Shown here: one piece after another, positions 40,530 through 51,480 of the stretch
Numbering within the stretch: the first letter of the stretch is position 1
How the letters are laid out: the number at the start of each line of letters is the position of its first letter
NCBI GenBank assembly: GCA_963978545.1
Contig: OZ021722.1
Span: 15,070,801-15,134,800, forward strand
Direction of reading: 5' to 3'
DNA: 64,000 nt
Source: Linyphia triangularis
Taxonomy: Eukaryota > Arthropoda > Arachnida > Araneae > Linyphiidae
Program-made: the position numbers and the translations under genes
Notes under the pieces: generated by a model
Seen by the model: the letters and a program-made list of their open reading frames with translations, nothing else
What the model was told of the DNA's origin: nothing
Databases searched by the model: none

Positions 40530-42205
40530 CATTAAGGTTTTCTTCAAACCCGGCATGCGCATAAGGTAGTTTTCAGGTTTTTCAATGATTTCTAAAAAAC
40601 GGCTCTTACGATTTTAATCAAAATCACTGTGGTGATGCCTCTTAAGGTGTTCTAAACATCCCCACCTCCGAAATTCACGTAAAAATGCTTAAATGGCATA
40701 AAAAGTTGAAGGAAGGGAAAAAAAGGGGGGAAAATTCAACACAGAGTTCTCCATCAACGATCGTTTTTCTCCTCTCCTCAGTTTCTCTTAAAAGAAAGAA
40801 TAATATAAGAATTATCGAAAAGTATATCATCGAAAACACTATTTTGGCAAAGGTTTTTTTTTTTTTTTTTTAACGACTCATATAAGATTTATCGCCAATC
40901 TGGCCATTTTTTCTAAGCGAATGAAGAAAATATAAAACACAAATACATGTTAGTATTATAGTGTAATTAAAAGTTGTGCGATGCTCCACGCCCCTGTTTC
41001 CCGGTTGCTGTGGAAGATGTAATTTCGATTATAAAATTACGTTTCTTTATTTTAGACTATAATTATAATAAGAATAAGTAATAGATTTACATGGATTCCA
41101 GACAAACAAATTACATTGTATTTCGAAAACTAATATATATTTAATGCAATAAACGATACAATATATGTACATTTCTTCTGGATTTTAGAATTCTGTATTA
41201 ATGACTGCCTGAATTATTACTTGAATTACTGACTTTTTTAAAAATATTCTGGATGTAACGGATACTGGAATTTCTATTACAAACCCCTTCCCCACTTCGT
41301 ATGCAATTAAACAAGCCAGATTTATTTAAATAACATATTTAGATTTGAGCGTTTTCCGGACATATGATGCTAATGAAAACTGAACGCAAAATTTACTTGA
41401 ATATGAGAAACATTATTTGCAAACATGTATATTCATTTGGATATAGAATATTTGCTACTTGAGGAAATTTACATCAACTAAAATCCATCATAAGTCAGCT
41501 TAAATTTTAACAAATACTTCCATGATTTGTTTTCAGCAAATGAATGACAAGATCAGTTCAAGCAAATGAATTTAGTTTAAGAAATGAAATGTATTATTGT
41601 ACCATTTTTTTAATGCATAACTCGAGAAATGCATTTTTCAAAATGAGTGGCAGATTTCTTTTTTTTAATTTGGCTTATTTCAATTTTGATCACTCGATAA
41701 TCTCACTAAAGAACCATCTCTGCTTTTTCAATCTTTGAACTTTAATTTCAGATTTCGAGAAATGAACTTTATTTTACATAATATTAATTTTTCCAAAATG
41801 GTATGTGTTAACTATTAAGAACAGTGTTCTCCACTACGCTGCCCGTAGTAGCAAGTCTGACAAATAGTATTTTTTTTTTCTCTTGAGAGCCTGAGAGAAA
41901 TTGATATTGACTTACAATTGATATCTCATAACTGATGATATCGACAAAATCAGCAGAATATAAGAAGGTATAATTTAAATATATTTATTCAATGTTATTC
42001 CAAGTCACATGAAGACACACAAGCAAGGTTTTAATAAAAGATTCACTTATATTTTAGATTTTAATTTAAGATAGTATAACGAAAATATTTTTTTAATTAT
42101 TAAAAAAAAATCAAATATCAATTACTTTTATAACAACGTGCAAAAAATAAAACTTTTTATAACAATTTTGAATAAAAAATCGTGGCGAAAGTAGCACTTT
42201 TTCGC
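40530..42205. other. AT-rich stretch, nothing recognised
   Basis: Includes a T19 run at 40854-40872. Frames at 40685-40873 (62 codons, ending in the T run) and 41544-41738 (64 codons) have no recognisable features. Confidence 0.55.
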
Positions 42206-42436
42206 ACTAGTGTGAAAAAATACTCTCTCGCACGCCTAGTGCTCAAATATTATATAGGTTTGGGTATTGAAAAATATATTTTCAGAAGAAATTCATTGAC
42301 TGGAGTTGCCAGCATTAACAAATATATGTATTAAAAATATTTTTTGCTCGTAATTATAAAAAATAGTGTATGCAACACGTGGGAATATACTTTTTCAAAC
42401 TCTTTAAATTATTTGACTTGCGCTAACGCACTCGTT
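42206..42436. mobile_element. MITE-like element, copy 1
   Basis: Starts ACTAGTGTGAAAAAATACT and ends CGCACTCGTT. Internal landmarks CTCAAATATTATA, GAAATTCATTGACTGGAGTT and GTATGCAACACGTGGGA match copy 2 in order and spacing. Terminal AAAAAGTATTTTC-like arms are inverted with respect to each other. It is 231 bp with no coding content. The distance to copy 2 is about 1.14 kb. Confidence 0.7.
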
Positions 42437-42520
42437 AAATAAGCATTTTACCTCGATTGAAAAAGTATTATATTCCCAAGTATAGTTGCATAAATAACTA
42501 TTTTTCGAGATAGTAAAAAG
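42437..42520. repeat. Inverted fragment of the MITE end
   Basis: TTGAAAAAGTATTATATTCCC and the following GTATAGTTGCATAAATAACT are the reverse complement of the inner right end of copy 1. Together they form an imperfect hairpin with about 45-bp arms around a loop of about 60 bp. The 91-codon minus-strand frame (42404-42679) runs through this hairpin and is not considered a gene. Confidence 0.55.
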
Positions 42521-43349
42521 TTCATTATTTTTTCCATTTTTCAAAAATATTTTTATTGTTGGATCTATTCTATACCAATAATTACATTTGTGATCTTGAA
42601 CATACACAGTAAAAGTAATATGTATTGGCATATTCGGTAAAAATCTGCGGTCCACAAAAAACTTCAACATATAACTCATACCGCTCGTCTCTAAAAGTTA
42701 GAGGTGAATGCTGCTCTACAGTATTTAAAAGAATATCGTGCTGTATTCAGAAAATAAATTCATTGTGTGAGCTTATGTTCTACTTGCAAATTTCCGAAAT
42801 TATATATTTACGTTTAATAATGAACGTGAATGCATTCCATTGAAACGAGTTTTACAATTTGTTATATAACTCAGCCTTTCAATAAAGAAAATATACAACA
42901 CATAATTGAAAAAAAGAAAGAAAAAAAGAAATGGAATGCGCGTAAAATCGGATATTTGTAAATTAATTAAGAAGTAAAATTTTTCATTCCATGATAAAAG
43001 AAAATCTTTAGAAGCATCTGGTAATTCCAATGTATTCAAAACAACTAATGAAAAATACAGCTTTAAAACATATTCGAATTTTAAACCAATCAAAAACGTT
43101 TATTTTATTAATTTGTCTTCCAAGCAACTATATATGACGTCAGAATATAAATTATCTTACTTTTAAATAAATGTAATGGCAATATTCTGGTTCACTACAC
43201 AAACACATTTTTTGAATATTATGCATTTTCGAATTGGGTAAGTTAATTTATACATATTTATTATTATTATTTAACTTCAAATTGCTATTATAATAACTTT
43301 TTATAAATTGTTTTTAGAGAATTAAATTTTTGTTGAAAGCAATACATGA
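42521..43349. other. AT-rich stretch between MITE copies, nothing recognised
   Basis: Frames of 72 (42625-42843 plus) and 97 codons (42800-43093 minus) overlap AT-rich sequence without family features. The 97-codon frame owes a phenylalanine-rich segment to an A-rich run at 42907-42930. Confidence 0.5.
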
Positions 43350-43587
43350 GACGAGTGTAAAAAAAGTATTTTCTTGCACGCCTCGTGCTCAAATATTATA
43401 CAGTCTTGACATTGCATTGAAATGACACATTTTTAGAAGAAATTCATTTACTGGAGTTGCCAACATTAATAAATATACGGATTGGAAATATTTCTTGCGC
43501 GTAATTATAAAATATATTGTATGCAACACGTGGGAAAATACTTTTTCTAACTCGGTAAATTATTTGACGTGAGCAATCACACTCGTC
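43350..43587. mobile_element. MITE-like element, copy 2
   Basis: Begins GACGAGTGTAAAAAAAG and ends CACACTCGTC, giving an outer inverted repeat GACGAGTGT. A second, inner inverted pair is AAAAAGTATTTTCTTGCACG and CGTGGGAAAATACTTTTT. It is 238 bp and aligns along its length with copy 1. The better-preserved ends make it the reference copy here. Confidence 0.72.
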
Positions 43588-45658
43588 AATAAGCGTCAAT
43601 TAAACTTATTTATTCAAGTTGTAATTAAAATAATATAACAAGCATCATTATCCTGGTTTGCTGTTATTGTATTCCTTATTTACCAGGACAATATTGAAAC
43701 TTGCATAACTAGAAGCTGAAACATTCTGTGTATGTTATATTTTCTAAAAGTTAACTTTGCTTATATCACAATATAGAATATATAATAATCTTCTACTGGC
43801 CTAAGTATTTTCTGTAGGTATCTGGAAAATGAATATTAATTAAACATAACTCTGAGGACAAAAGAACTTCACAATTCTACAACAAGGTCATTAAAAGTGC
43901 TTAATATTTTTGAACTTTTTCTCAAGGCCTTAAAAATGCTTATATGTCCTTAAAAGTCCTTAATTTTTGCAGTTGTTGTATGTCCAATGGACGATTCCCG
44001 CATTTTAAATTTTTTTATTCAATTCTAAATGTTTTGAAAAGGCCATAAACACAAAAAGTTCTGCTCAATGCGCTTTTTCTTTTTTTTAAATTTGCAATCA
44101 AAATTACCTTGTTCGACGTTGGCGAGAAAACAACTCGTTACGCTGGAGAAACTCTTCTGTGTAATTGGATAAATGCCAATGCAAGAAAATGATTTCCATT
44201 TGAAAAACGGATGATTTTGAAATTATTCAAGAAATAATATCCTCTACATTTGATTCTTTTCATCTAAATTTATTCAGAATTGAAAGTATAGGATTGGATA
44301 GTCTTTTCTATATTATTTTTATTTTCTTGTTTTAATTTTTTGAATAAAATATGCATAATTATCTACCAGTATAACTAACTTTGAAAACCCTCATACTATA
44401 TTTTACACTGATGTTCCCGTATTTTCGTGGATTAAAATTGATTATATTTATTTTTACTTTCTTTTTTTAATTCATTTAATAGTTAATTTATGAATATTAG
44501 AGCATTTTATAACAGAATTTAACAATTAACTTTTGGTTTTATTCTGGAAAAGGAAGTGGTCAATTACTAGCATGGCTGTGGTCAATTACTAATGTCTACT
44601 GGGTCAATTACTGGCAAAATTGCTTTTGGTAAGAAATTCTGATGATATTTTAAATTGTAAAAAGGACTGGAACACCATGTTAATTTATTATTGAGCTTCA
44701 TTAATCAATTTATATTTTGGGAAGTTTTCATAACATTCCGTTAATAATTTTTTAAGAAAAAAAATTAAATGTGTAGAAACTTGCACTAAATGGTCAATTA
44801 CTGGTAGGTTCACCTTATAATATTGTTAGAATATATTACCCCTCGAAAAAATGTAATAATATTTTATATGCAAACCCAACATATGTACTAATTTTATGTA
44901 AGTTATGTGTAAAAACTGAAATAAAATTATTCAAGGTCAAATAAAGTAATTATATATACAAATTTATGATTAAGATTTTTGACAGGAAACTCTAGTAACA
45001 TGAATATTAATATTATTGTAAAGTACATTCCTGAGAATTGTTTTAACAATGATGTTTAATGGTTTTGCCTTTAAGTTGTCTTTTGAATACATAACTTCTA
45101 TTCGAAGCCATCGTCAAATGTTATTAACACAATTTTAAAAATAAATTTAGTTGAAAGAAGGTTGTAGTTGCTGAATCGTGATTCAAATTAAAGCAGTGTT
45201 TATCATCGAAAAGGTAAACATTGATGAAGGAAATATTCACGGGCCAATTGTGATTTACCAAGTAAGTGACGCCAGGAAATAGCTAGGTCAAAGCCATATG
45301 ATTTGTTCAAACACTTGGGCAATTCCATGATAACGGACTAACATTCTAGTGTTATTTTAACACAAATACAAACCCACTAAGGAAAGATTTTTAATTTTGA
45401 CTGAAAATAGCACTTATATAAATATTTAAAGGGTACATGATTCTTATTCTGGGTATTAGAATTTGTTGCCATTTAATTAGAGTGCACCATTTGGTTATAA
45501 AGTCAAGGTAACGGACTAACTGAAAAACAACATAGTTCTTTTGTTCATTCAAAAATTTTAAAAGTTTGTGAATTATATAATGTAAAATAAATAAATGATG
45601 TATAGAATGAAAGAGTAAGTGGTAATGGACAAACAAAATCATAGTAATGGACTAACAT
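43588..45658. other. AT-rich stretch with two short dispersed motifs
   Basis: GGTCAATTACT occurs four times at 44558, 44580, 44602 and 44792. TAAYGGACWAAC occurs four times at 45331, 45509, 45623 and 45644, the last directly before the Tc1 insertion. The 83-codon minus frame (45391-45642) crosses the second motif set and shows no family features. Nothing else is recognised. Confidence 0.55.
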
Positions 45659-46019
45659 ACAGTAGGTAAAAAAAAAATCTCCGTACAGAAGTCAAAGTTG
45701 CAAATAAATTAGCATAATTTCTATAATCTTTTGCTTCATATCACCAGTAACTACTGAAATATGTTTCATTTGATTCTTTAAAATAATTTTATAGTAAATA
45801 CCTGTTTTTACAAAATGCAGCAAGTATTTAAATTGAAATATTTAGGAAATGTTGCTAACTGCCATACAAAAAATGTTTCAGTATGCAATATGAAAATTAA
45901 TTCTGAAGTCTTCCACAACAGATTTGCAGTAAATTTTTAAAATATGAAGTGTACGCAAGTGCCTTGAAGACATGATAGCAGCAATTGTTTAATTTTACCT
46001 CGTAGCTGATCGTCTTAAA

Positions 46020-46345
46020 ATGGAGTTTCGAAACCTAGTTGTCAGTTGGCGATTCAGTTATGAAATTATGGATTATCTATGAAAAAAATTGGGGAAATCT
46101 TTTATATATTGAAGCCTATAGTACAATATATTATTAAAAGACACCATGAGCTTCAAACTTTTGAGGATAGAGATCGATCCGGAAGATCTTCAAAGCTAAA
46201 AAGCTTGCTTAAAAGAAATATCCTATAATAAGGTTCAAGATAATCCGCAAATAAGTTCACCTCAAGTCACACATGGCTTAAAAATTGATAAAAAAAACAT
46301 TGAATAGAATTCTCAAGAGACAATTTTTGTGCATTTGTTACAAGA
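46020..46345 (+). pseudogene. Tc1-like transposase, N-terminal DNA-binding part, broken
   Basis: Reading with frameshifts and stops gives MEFRNLVVSWRFSYEIMDYL, then IVQYIIKRHHELQTFEDRDR followed by SGRSSKLKS. This is the helix-turn-helix plus the Gly-Arg-rich hook (family pattern GRPRK, here SGRSSK). In the next frame it continues VQDNPQISSPQVTHGLK and ends near KKTLNRILKRQ, the second DNA-binding domain. In-frame stops occur after MDYL and after LLKRNIL. The fragment stops where the opposite-strand fragment begins. Confidence 0.75.
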
Positions 46346-46369
46346 TTTTGTGTTTAAATTTCAAGATAC

Positions 46370-46790
46370 ACTTACCGATCCCTACTTCCTTCTACAAAAT
46401 ATACATTGCTGACAACAGCAGCCCTTATACACCACCACACCATAATGCCTCCTCCACTGTGTTTGACAGTTCCACATAAATTCTAAATTAACATTTGTTG
46501 ATTTGGTTTTATCCAGACCATAACTCGATTATCTGACCCTTGGATATTAAATTTTAATTCATCATTAAAAGAACTGATTCACAGAAAGATAACTGATAAC
46601 TTGCATGCTTTTTTGCAAACTCAAGGCGCTTTTTTCTGTTACAGGTACTTATTTAAGGATTCTTACGGGCTGCAAGTTCATTCAGACCCGCTATTTTAAT
46701 AATATTTCTCACCGTTTGAGATGTCCCTTCAATATTTTTATAAATTTTTAACCCATGTGCGACTTAAGCAATATCTCCAAAGTATTTCAA
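46370..46790 (-). pseudogene. Tc1-like transposase, middle part, broken
   Basis: On the minus strand are RKKRLEFAKKHASYQ, then FNDELKFNIQGSDNRVMVW, which contains the first catalytic aspartate in the FxDE context. These are followed by GTVKHSGGGIMVWWC, the hallmark VKHGGGSxMVWG segment of Tc1 transposases. The reading needs several frame changes and stops soon after VSNVYFVEG. The second aspartate motif (QDN) and the final acidic residue are absent. The upstream end overlaps in homology with the end of the plus-strand fragment, so the two halves come from different copies joined head to head. Confidence 0.78.
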
Positions 46791-46960
46791 TTTAAATACT
46801 TGCTGCGTTTTGTAAAAACCGACATTTATTTTAAACTTATTTTAAAGAACCAAATTAAACATAATTTCAATAGTTTGAAGATATGAAGCAAAGGAGAAGA
46901 AATTATGCTAATTTATTTGTAACTGTGGCTTCCGTACTGAGACTTTTTTTGCCCACGGTA

Positions 46961-47329
46961 TGTGTCTGCAATCAAATAAATCTGGTGACCAAGCACAGAA
47001 CATAAACTTAAGCATTTAAATATTTATGAAAAATAAACTAAAATTAAGATAATAAACAAAATACTATATGCAGTTACAAATTTCAAACTTTTGATTCTAT
47101 GTGTTAAAAATCATGCTGTAATACACAGTTGAGAGGTGTGGCTGGATAATAAAAGTTTAAGCCTCTTAAAACTGATTTTTAGATGGCTTAGTTTGGTAGA
47201 TGAATGAGAATTTGTCTTCATTAAGACTAACGTTAAGTGCTCGGCCAATAAACTAGTTATTCTTTCCAATATGCAGCATACCACTTTCCTGAGGTAATAT
47301 TCATCATGTGACTATCACTTTATTTTTTA
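46961..47329. other. AT-rich stretch, nothing recognised
   Basis: Lies between the Tc1 element and the decayed coding region; no repeat or credible frame seen. Confidence 0.5.
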
Positions 47330-48430
47330 CTTGTTGTACAATATCACTCTCCATTTTCTTTGATGCATAGACAACTTTACCTTGAAGCTTGGCGTCCACT
47401 ATCGCTGAGCAGAGCGGAGTGGACTAGAGCCAATTACAAGGCTGCCAACGTCGATTGTAGCACAAGCCTTGTGCTACAATGGACGTTGACAGTCTTGTAA
47501 TTGGCTCAAATTTAATCCGCTCTGCTCAGCAATAGTGGACGCCAAGCTTTAGGGTAATTAGAAGTCACTGAGCAGTTTATGGTTAATGAAGAAACTGATC
47601 CAACACAATGCACTCTCCGTGTTAGTGGAATTGGTTGTGCATCACACCAGATCTTATCCAATTCCTCAAGGCATTTTCTACCTTTTGTTTGTAAAAAATA
47701 TTACATTGACTTTTGTATTTTTTGGCAAATTCCGCCGATATAATAAATTTAGCAAAGGTATTTGCATCCGTAACAACACCATAATTCATAAACTATATTT
47801 TTTAGAGTACCTTCCCGCGAGAGGCCACAAAAAAATGACAGTTTATACGTTGCCCTGCTCCATCAGGAAATTTGTTGATGAAAATTTTTTTATGCTTTCT
47901 TGGTATGTCTCCTCAATTAATAGGAAGTTACAAAAATGCTCTGCGATTTATCATGAAGGATAGAATAAAACACAATAGCATAGCAAAATACCTTTTCTAA
48001 GTAGCATATACAAGCTGTATATAATATAACCTGGTTTTGTTCCCAGTGGGTACTTTAGACCTCATCTTGTTGAATTATAGAAAACTTATTGCTAAAATCA
48101 ATTTTTGATTAGTAACTTTTTGCAACATATTGAAATAGCTTGTTTTTTTGTTTTTTTACGTTGTGATGCCATAAAAAATATGGTAATTGTTTTTGAGGTT
48201 GTACATTATTATGTCTTGTGTGCATAAACAAGGCATAATTTTACCTCTTCTTCTGTTATCCGATAAGCGTACTGCAGCTTAGTCAAGACATCATCTCTAG
48301 TTTAATTCAAACATATATCTTATTTCCTTTTTGAATTTATCTTAGCAATCATCCTATTTTAGTAAGAGTGCCTTGCTGGTTATCCGAGCTACATGTGAAG
48401 CTGTAATGACCGAAGATGAAAGTTCACTAT
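47330..48430 (-). pseudogene. Decayed coding region, unrecognised
   Basis: On the minus strand, protein-like stretches separated by stops and frame changes appear in this order: SVITASHVARITSKALLLK (near 48357-48418), DDVLTKLQYAYRITEEEVK (near 48243-48295), INKFPDGAGQRINCHFFVAS (near 47840), KCLEELDKIWCDAQPIPLTR continuing to TINCSVTSNYPK (47551-47682), and KVVYASKKMESDIVQQVK (47330-47385). Mixed residue composition, unlike the Phe/Lys/Ile/Asn-rich shadows around it, suggests former coding sequence. The plus-strand 125-codon frame (47586-47963) overlaps it and is probably a shadow. A palindromic element lies between the last two stretches. I do not recognise the family. Confidence 0.35.
47378..47556. 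mobile_element. Near-perfect 178-bp palindrome (MITE or foldback)
   Basis: Left arm AAGCTTGGCGTCCACTATCG, then GCTGAGCAGAGCGGA, GCCAATTACAAGGCTG and GTCGATTGTAGCACAAG. The right arm repeats these inverted (CTTGTGCTACAATGGACGT, CTTGTAATTGGC, CCGCTCTGCTCAGC, GTGGACGCCAAGCTT). Arms are about 85 bp with few mismatches and almost no loop. It is G+C-richer than its surroundings and lies within coding-like sequence. It could fold as one long hairpin RNA if transcribed. Confidence 0.8.
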
Positions 48431-48694
48431 TCAAAATGTTTCATCTCGTGTTAATGATCATCAATTCAAAGTGTATGACTTTTTCTAAGCTTTAGGATCA
48501 GACCTACTTAAGTGTAATATTACTCTTAAGTAAGGTTATTTGTAAAACCTGAGATATAAAATATCTATAGTTTTGTGTTTAATAGCATTCTTTCCTGGTT
48601 TCATACGGCTGTTATGACGCTGGTACAACATTTTATCATATAAATGATCTGTTATCCAAAAAGTCAGTCAACTAATTTTTACTATTTTGTAGTC
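48431..48694. other. Short stretch with no firm call
   Basis: The minus strand has a coding-like HLYDKMLYQRHNSRMKPGKN near 48570-48640, which may extend the decayed region downstream. Too weak to annotate as a gene. Confidence 0.3.
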
Positions 48695-48890
48695 AATAGG
48701 TCCTTGCCATATTTGAAAGAAAGTTTCTCAAAAGCACCTTTGGGGAGAATTTAGTTGATGGTTCATGGAGAAGACAAACCAACACTGATCTGACATGGAA
48801 CAAGAGCCTGCTAAACCAGATGGGTGAAGCAAGACTTTCCTGGTCAATGACGTAGAGCTGAAGACGATTATGTTAGTCAACAGGTAAATT
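48695..48890 (+). pseudogene. Non-LTR retrotransposon reverse-transcriptase C-terminal tail, fragment
   Basis: The frame LAIFERKFLKSTFGENLVDG followed by SWRRQTNTDL and EARLSW matches the tail that follows the reverse transcriptase domain in many non-LTR elements. The family pattern is FERKxLRxIFGP..G.WRxRxNxEL, then RLxWxGHVxRM. A stop follows SWSMT at 48852, and in the next frame VND-VEL..LVNR recalls the HVERM..LVNR continuation. The polymerase motifs themselves are not present. The 73-codon minus-strand frame over 48728-48949 is its shadow. Confidence 0.55.
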
Positions 48891-48895
48891 ACTCT

Positions 48896-49123
48896 TTTGA
48901 TAGCAAAACTAGTTTTCTGGCTAAAAATTTTTTTAATGAAAAATGCCATTATTGTTCATGTAGTTTTACTCATTTTATAATTTTTGCGCAGCAAAAGTGT
49001 GCATAAAAATTGCTTATGGTTCAAATATATTTGAGTCATAAGCTTCAATTTCATTGACTATCCATGCACAATATTAATTTTTAACTAAAAATATGTCAAT
49101 TTAAATTCTTTATAGTTTTGAAA
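48896..49123. other. AT-rich stretch, nothing recognised
   Basis: Leads into the TA microsatellite; no feature seen. Confidence 0.5.
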
Positions 49124-49242
49124 TTACTATATATGTATTTATATATGTGTATATGTATATATTATATATGTGTGTATGTATATATATATGTGTATGTATA
49201 TATATGCATATAGATATATGTATATATGTGTATATATATACA
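49124..49242. repeat. TA/TATG microsatellite
   Basis: Imperfect repeats of TATATG and TATG for about 120 bp. A second, shorter run of TA is at 49680-49697. Confidence 0.9.
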
Positions 49243-49516
49243 CATAGGTGTCAACTTTTCAAAAAACATGGGGGGGGGGGCAAGTTTTGACGGAAGATGA
49301 AATTTTTCGAAAAATTATCGAAATCTATTAATTTTTCGAAAATCTAGGTATGACACAACTTCTCATATAATACCAACAATAAACAGTTATTATAATTTAT
49401 TTGGAGAATGGAGGGAAAAAAAGGAGATAGTGTTACAAAAATCAGGGTAGGCAGCCTCCCCAGAATTTAAAAGTGGGGAGGCCAGCCCCCCCTGCTCCCC
49501 GTACTTTACGCCTATG
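49243..49516. mobile_element. Small TIR element inside the TA microsatellite (candidate)
   Basis: Starts CATAGGTGTCAACTTTTC and ends GTACTTTACGCCTATG; the ends pair imperfectly (CATAGG.GT..A / CATAGGCGTAAAGTAC). TA-rich sequence flanks both sides. Inside are G11 (49270-49280) near the left end and GGGGAGGCCAGCCCCCCCTG near the right, G/C-run ends seen in some short non-autonomous DNA elements. No coding content. The family is not identified. Confidence 0.55.
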
Positions 49517-50717
49517 TATATACATAACAAAAGGAAAAAAATGAAATTACAAATGTAAAATCAAAAACATCAAAGCTATAGAAATACAACAAATTACCAG
49601 TACATATGCTAATAGGTTAAAAAGATGCCCCATGATACAATTCCAAATTTCTGCTGTTTTTCATTTTATTTTGTTTGTATGTATATATATATATATACCT
49701 CAAAATATTTACGTAATCCATGAAGCAAGAATCCATGGTGAAGTATGGCTGCTGTCAACATTTTGCAATACTAATTGAACATAACAGCATTAATTTCTTT
49801 CAAATTTCAAGAAATTGTAGTCTTCAGATATATCTTCTATGAAATGTAATTGATTTAGAAGAAATACAATAATGCCACTAAGGAAAAAGTTAAGCCTGAG
49901 GATGTTTTTTTTTTTTTTTTTTTTTTAGCTTTTGAATTCTCTAATTGACCATATATGTTATGCGTGTGTTATTGTCTATGTATGAAAGTGAAATTAGTTT
50001 TTCTATATAAAGACTGGAGTACTTACTTTAAGCAAAGTTTGAAACAACATATCATAGAGGTTAAATTGTGAAATAATTAGTTATAACAGTTGTCTAGTTA
50101 TTCTGTGATATAACTAGTTTTTGTATAAAATTCCTAATGATAGACAATTAGATAGTAAAATAAAAGCACGCTATAATTTTTTATTTTATCTTTTGTTGCA
50201 AAACTCGAAAAGTAACAAAAGGTATAGCAGGCATCTTCTTCGAACAGTCGTTTGAACCCCCTCAAATTACCTTATTATTTTAAAATCACTTACTGTTGCC
50301 AAATTTATTGCTTTTAATAATAGTGTTCTCAAATATCAATTTTGGGGAATTAGAGGTCCCAAATGGTTGCTGGACGTAACAACTTTCAGTAACAAGTCAA
50401 TTTTTTTAGCAATAATTAAAAATGGACAAATATTTTTTGTCACTAATTAGGAAGTACTAGTCTGATAAAACCTCTGTTATCAGAGTGAGTCATAGATAGA
50501 CATAAATATCAGCATTAGGTATTGTATTCTTTTACTAAGAGATGTATTGAACCTTGATTCGAAAGGCAGAACTTGGCATGGCTCGGATATCTGGTCGTCT
50601 AGTGATAAGTTGTATCTGTGAATCCATTATTCAGTTCAATTGAACTTTTTTAATATATAAGTTATATTTTTTAAGAAATAATGGAGGGAAATGTTAAAAT
50701 TAAAAACTGTTTTAAAA

Positions 50718-50748
<31 letters not shown>

Positions 50749-51304
50749 GTCCTTTTACTTTTACAGATGAAAAGAGGATCATTTCCAGCTCGAGTTAACA
50801 TATTTCCTACTGCATATTCATTAAAAACCAAAAAAAAAATAAAAAATTGTCAAACAGATAGCAATATGTGCAATTGTAAATAAACTATTTGTTAGACGCA
50901 GAGGTGTGTTAGCTTTTTAATTGGTATACCATTTATCAGTTTTAGTTTTGCAAAGGTAAGGGAAAAAGGATTTAAAAGAAAAAAATCAGAAAATAGTAAG
51001 TCATACTATTCCAAATAAATTTGTTAGTAATTAATGGATTACAGTGATGAAAGCTGTAAATAATCACTTGTAACAATATCAGAATTGAGTATAATTATCA
51101 ATTATTTATGTTGGCATTACACGTTTTAATTACTATTATAACCTTGTTATGAATACTTAAAGTTGGCACAGAATTTCTGTTTTTATTTTTATGAACTAGC
51201 ATCTTGTGCTATAATTGCATTAGATTTTTAAAATTGCATTGTGAATGGCAATTTTAAAAATGGTGTATTTTAAACTGAAATTTAAGAATAACCTATTTTT
51301 AATT
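49517..51304. other. AT-rich stretch with long T runs, nothing recognised
   Basis: T22 at 49905-49926 and T28 at 50721-50748. Splice-like signals (TTTTACAG before ATGAAAAGAGG at 50767; CAAAG/GTAAGGG at 50953) occur, but the sequence between them has stops in all frames I checked. Confidence 0.5.
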
Positions 51305-51480
51305 TTCTAGGTCCAAAGCCTACACCTAATGCTCTGAAACACGGAGAAAGAATACTACATTGAAGGAAGTGGCATAATTCCTGGCAGTCAGATTGACAGA
51401 TACCTTGCCGAAAAGAAAAAACATTCTGCAATATTTAGTGTAACAAAGAATATGTTTGCTTTGTGTTCAATAAAATAAAC
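51305..51480 (+). pseudogene. Possible further piece of the reverse-transcriptase tail with polyadenylation signal
   Basis: Translation gives GPKPTPNALKHG and, in another frame, LH.RKWHNSWQSD. This is reminiscent of the GRPK.. and DRRKWR..V segments that follow LVNR in non-LTR reverse-transcriptase tails. It begins after TTTTCTAG and ends with AATAAAATAAAC at 51469-51480. About 2.4 kb of unrelated sequence separates it from the 48695-48890 fragment. The resemblance is short. Confidence 0.3.

Larger units (their letters stand above)
45660..46958. mobile_element. Rearranged Tc1/mariner element (1.3 kb)
   Basis: Flanked by TA on both sides (45658-45659 and 46959-46960). The ends CAGTAGGTAAAAAAAAAATC and, from the right, CCGTGGGCAAAAAAAGTC are inverted and continue as long inverted repeats (GCAAATAAATTAGCATAATT on the left, matched from the right) for about 200 bp, down to AGTATTTAAATTGAAAT. 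The interior holds two transposase fragments facing each other: the N-terminal part on the plus strand and the middle part on the minus strand. The element is therefore a foldback or recombinant of two Tc1-like copies. Confidence 0.8.

Noticed and set aside
42800..43093. 97-codon minus-strand frame as a membrane protein
   Set aside because: The hydrophobic Phe/Leu run comes from an A-rich low-complexity stretch; no start context or homology seen.
47586..47963. 125-codon plus-strand ORF as a gene
   Set aside because: No family resemblance, and the opposite strand has the more protein-like composition.
48698..48890. Host exon with donor CAG/GTAAAT
   Set aside because: The frame reads as a non-LTR reverse-transcriptase tail and then hits a stop; the splice-like signals alone are weak in AT-rich DNA.
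50767..50953. Exon between TTTTACAG and CAAAG/GTAAGGG
   Set aside because: No open frame through it, and the upstream T run makes an acceptor-like match likely by chance.
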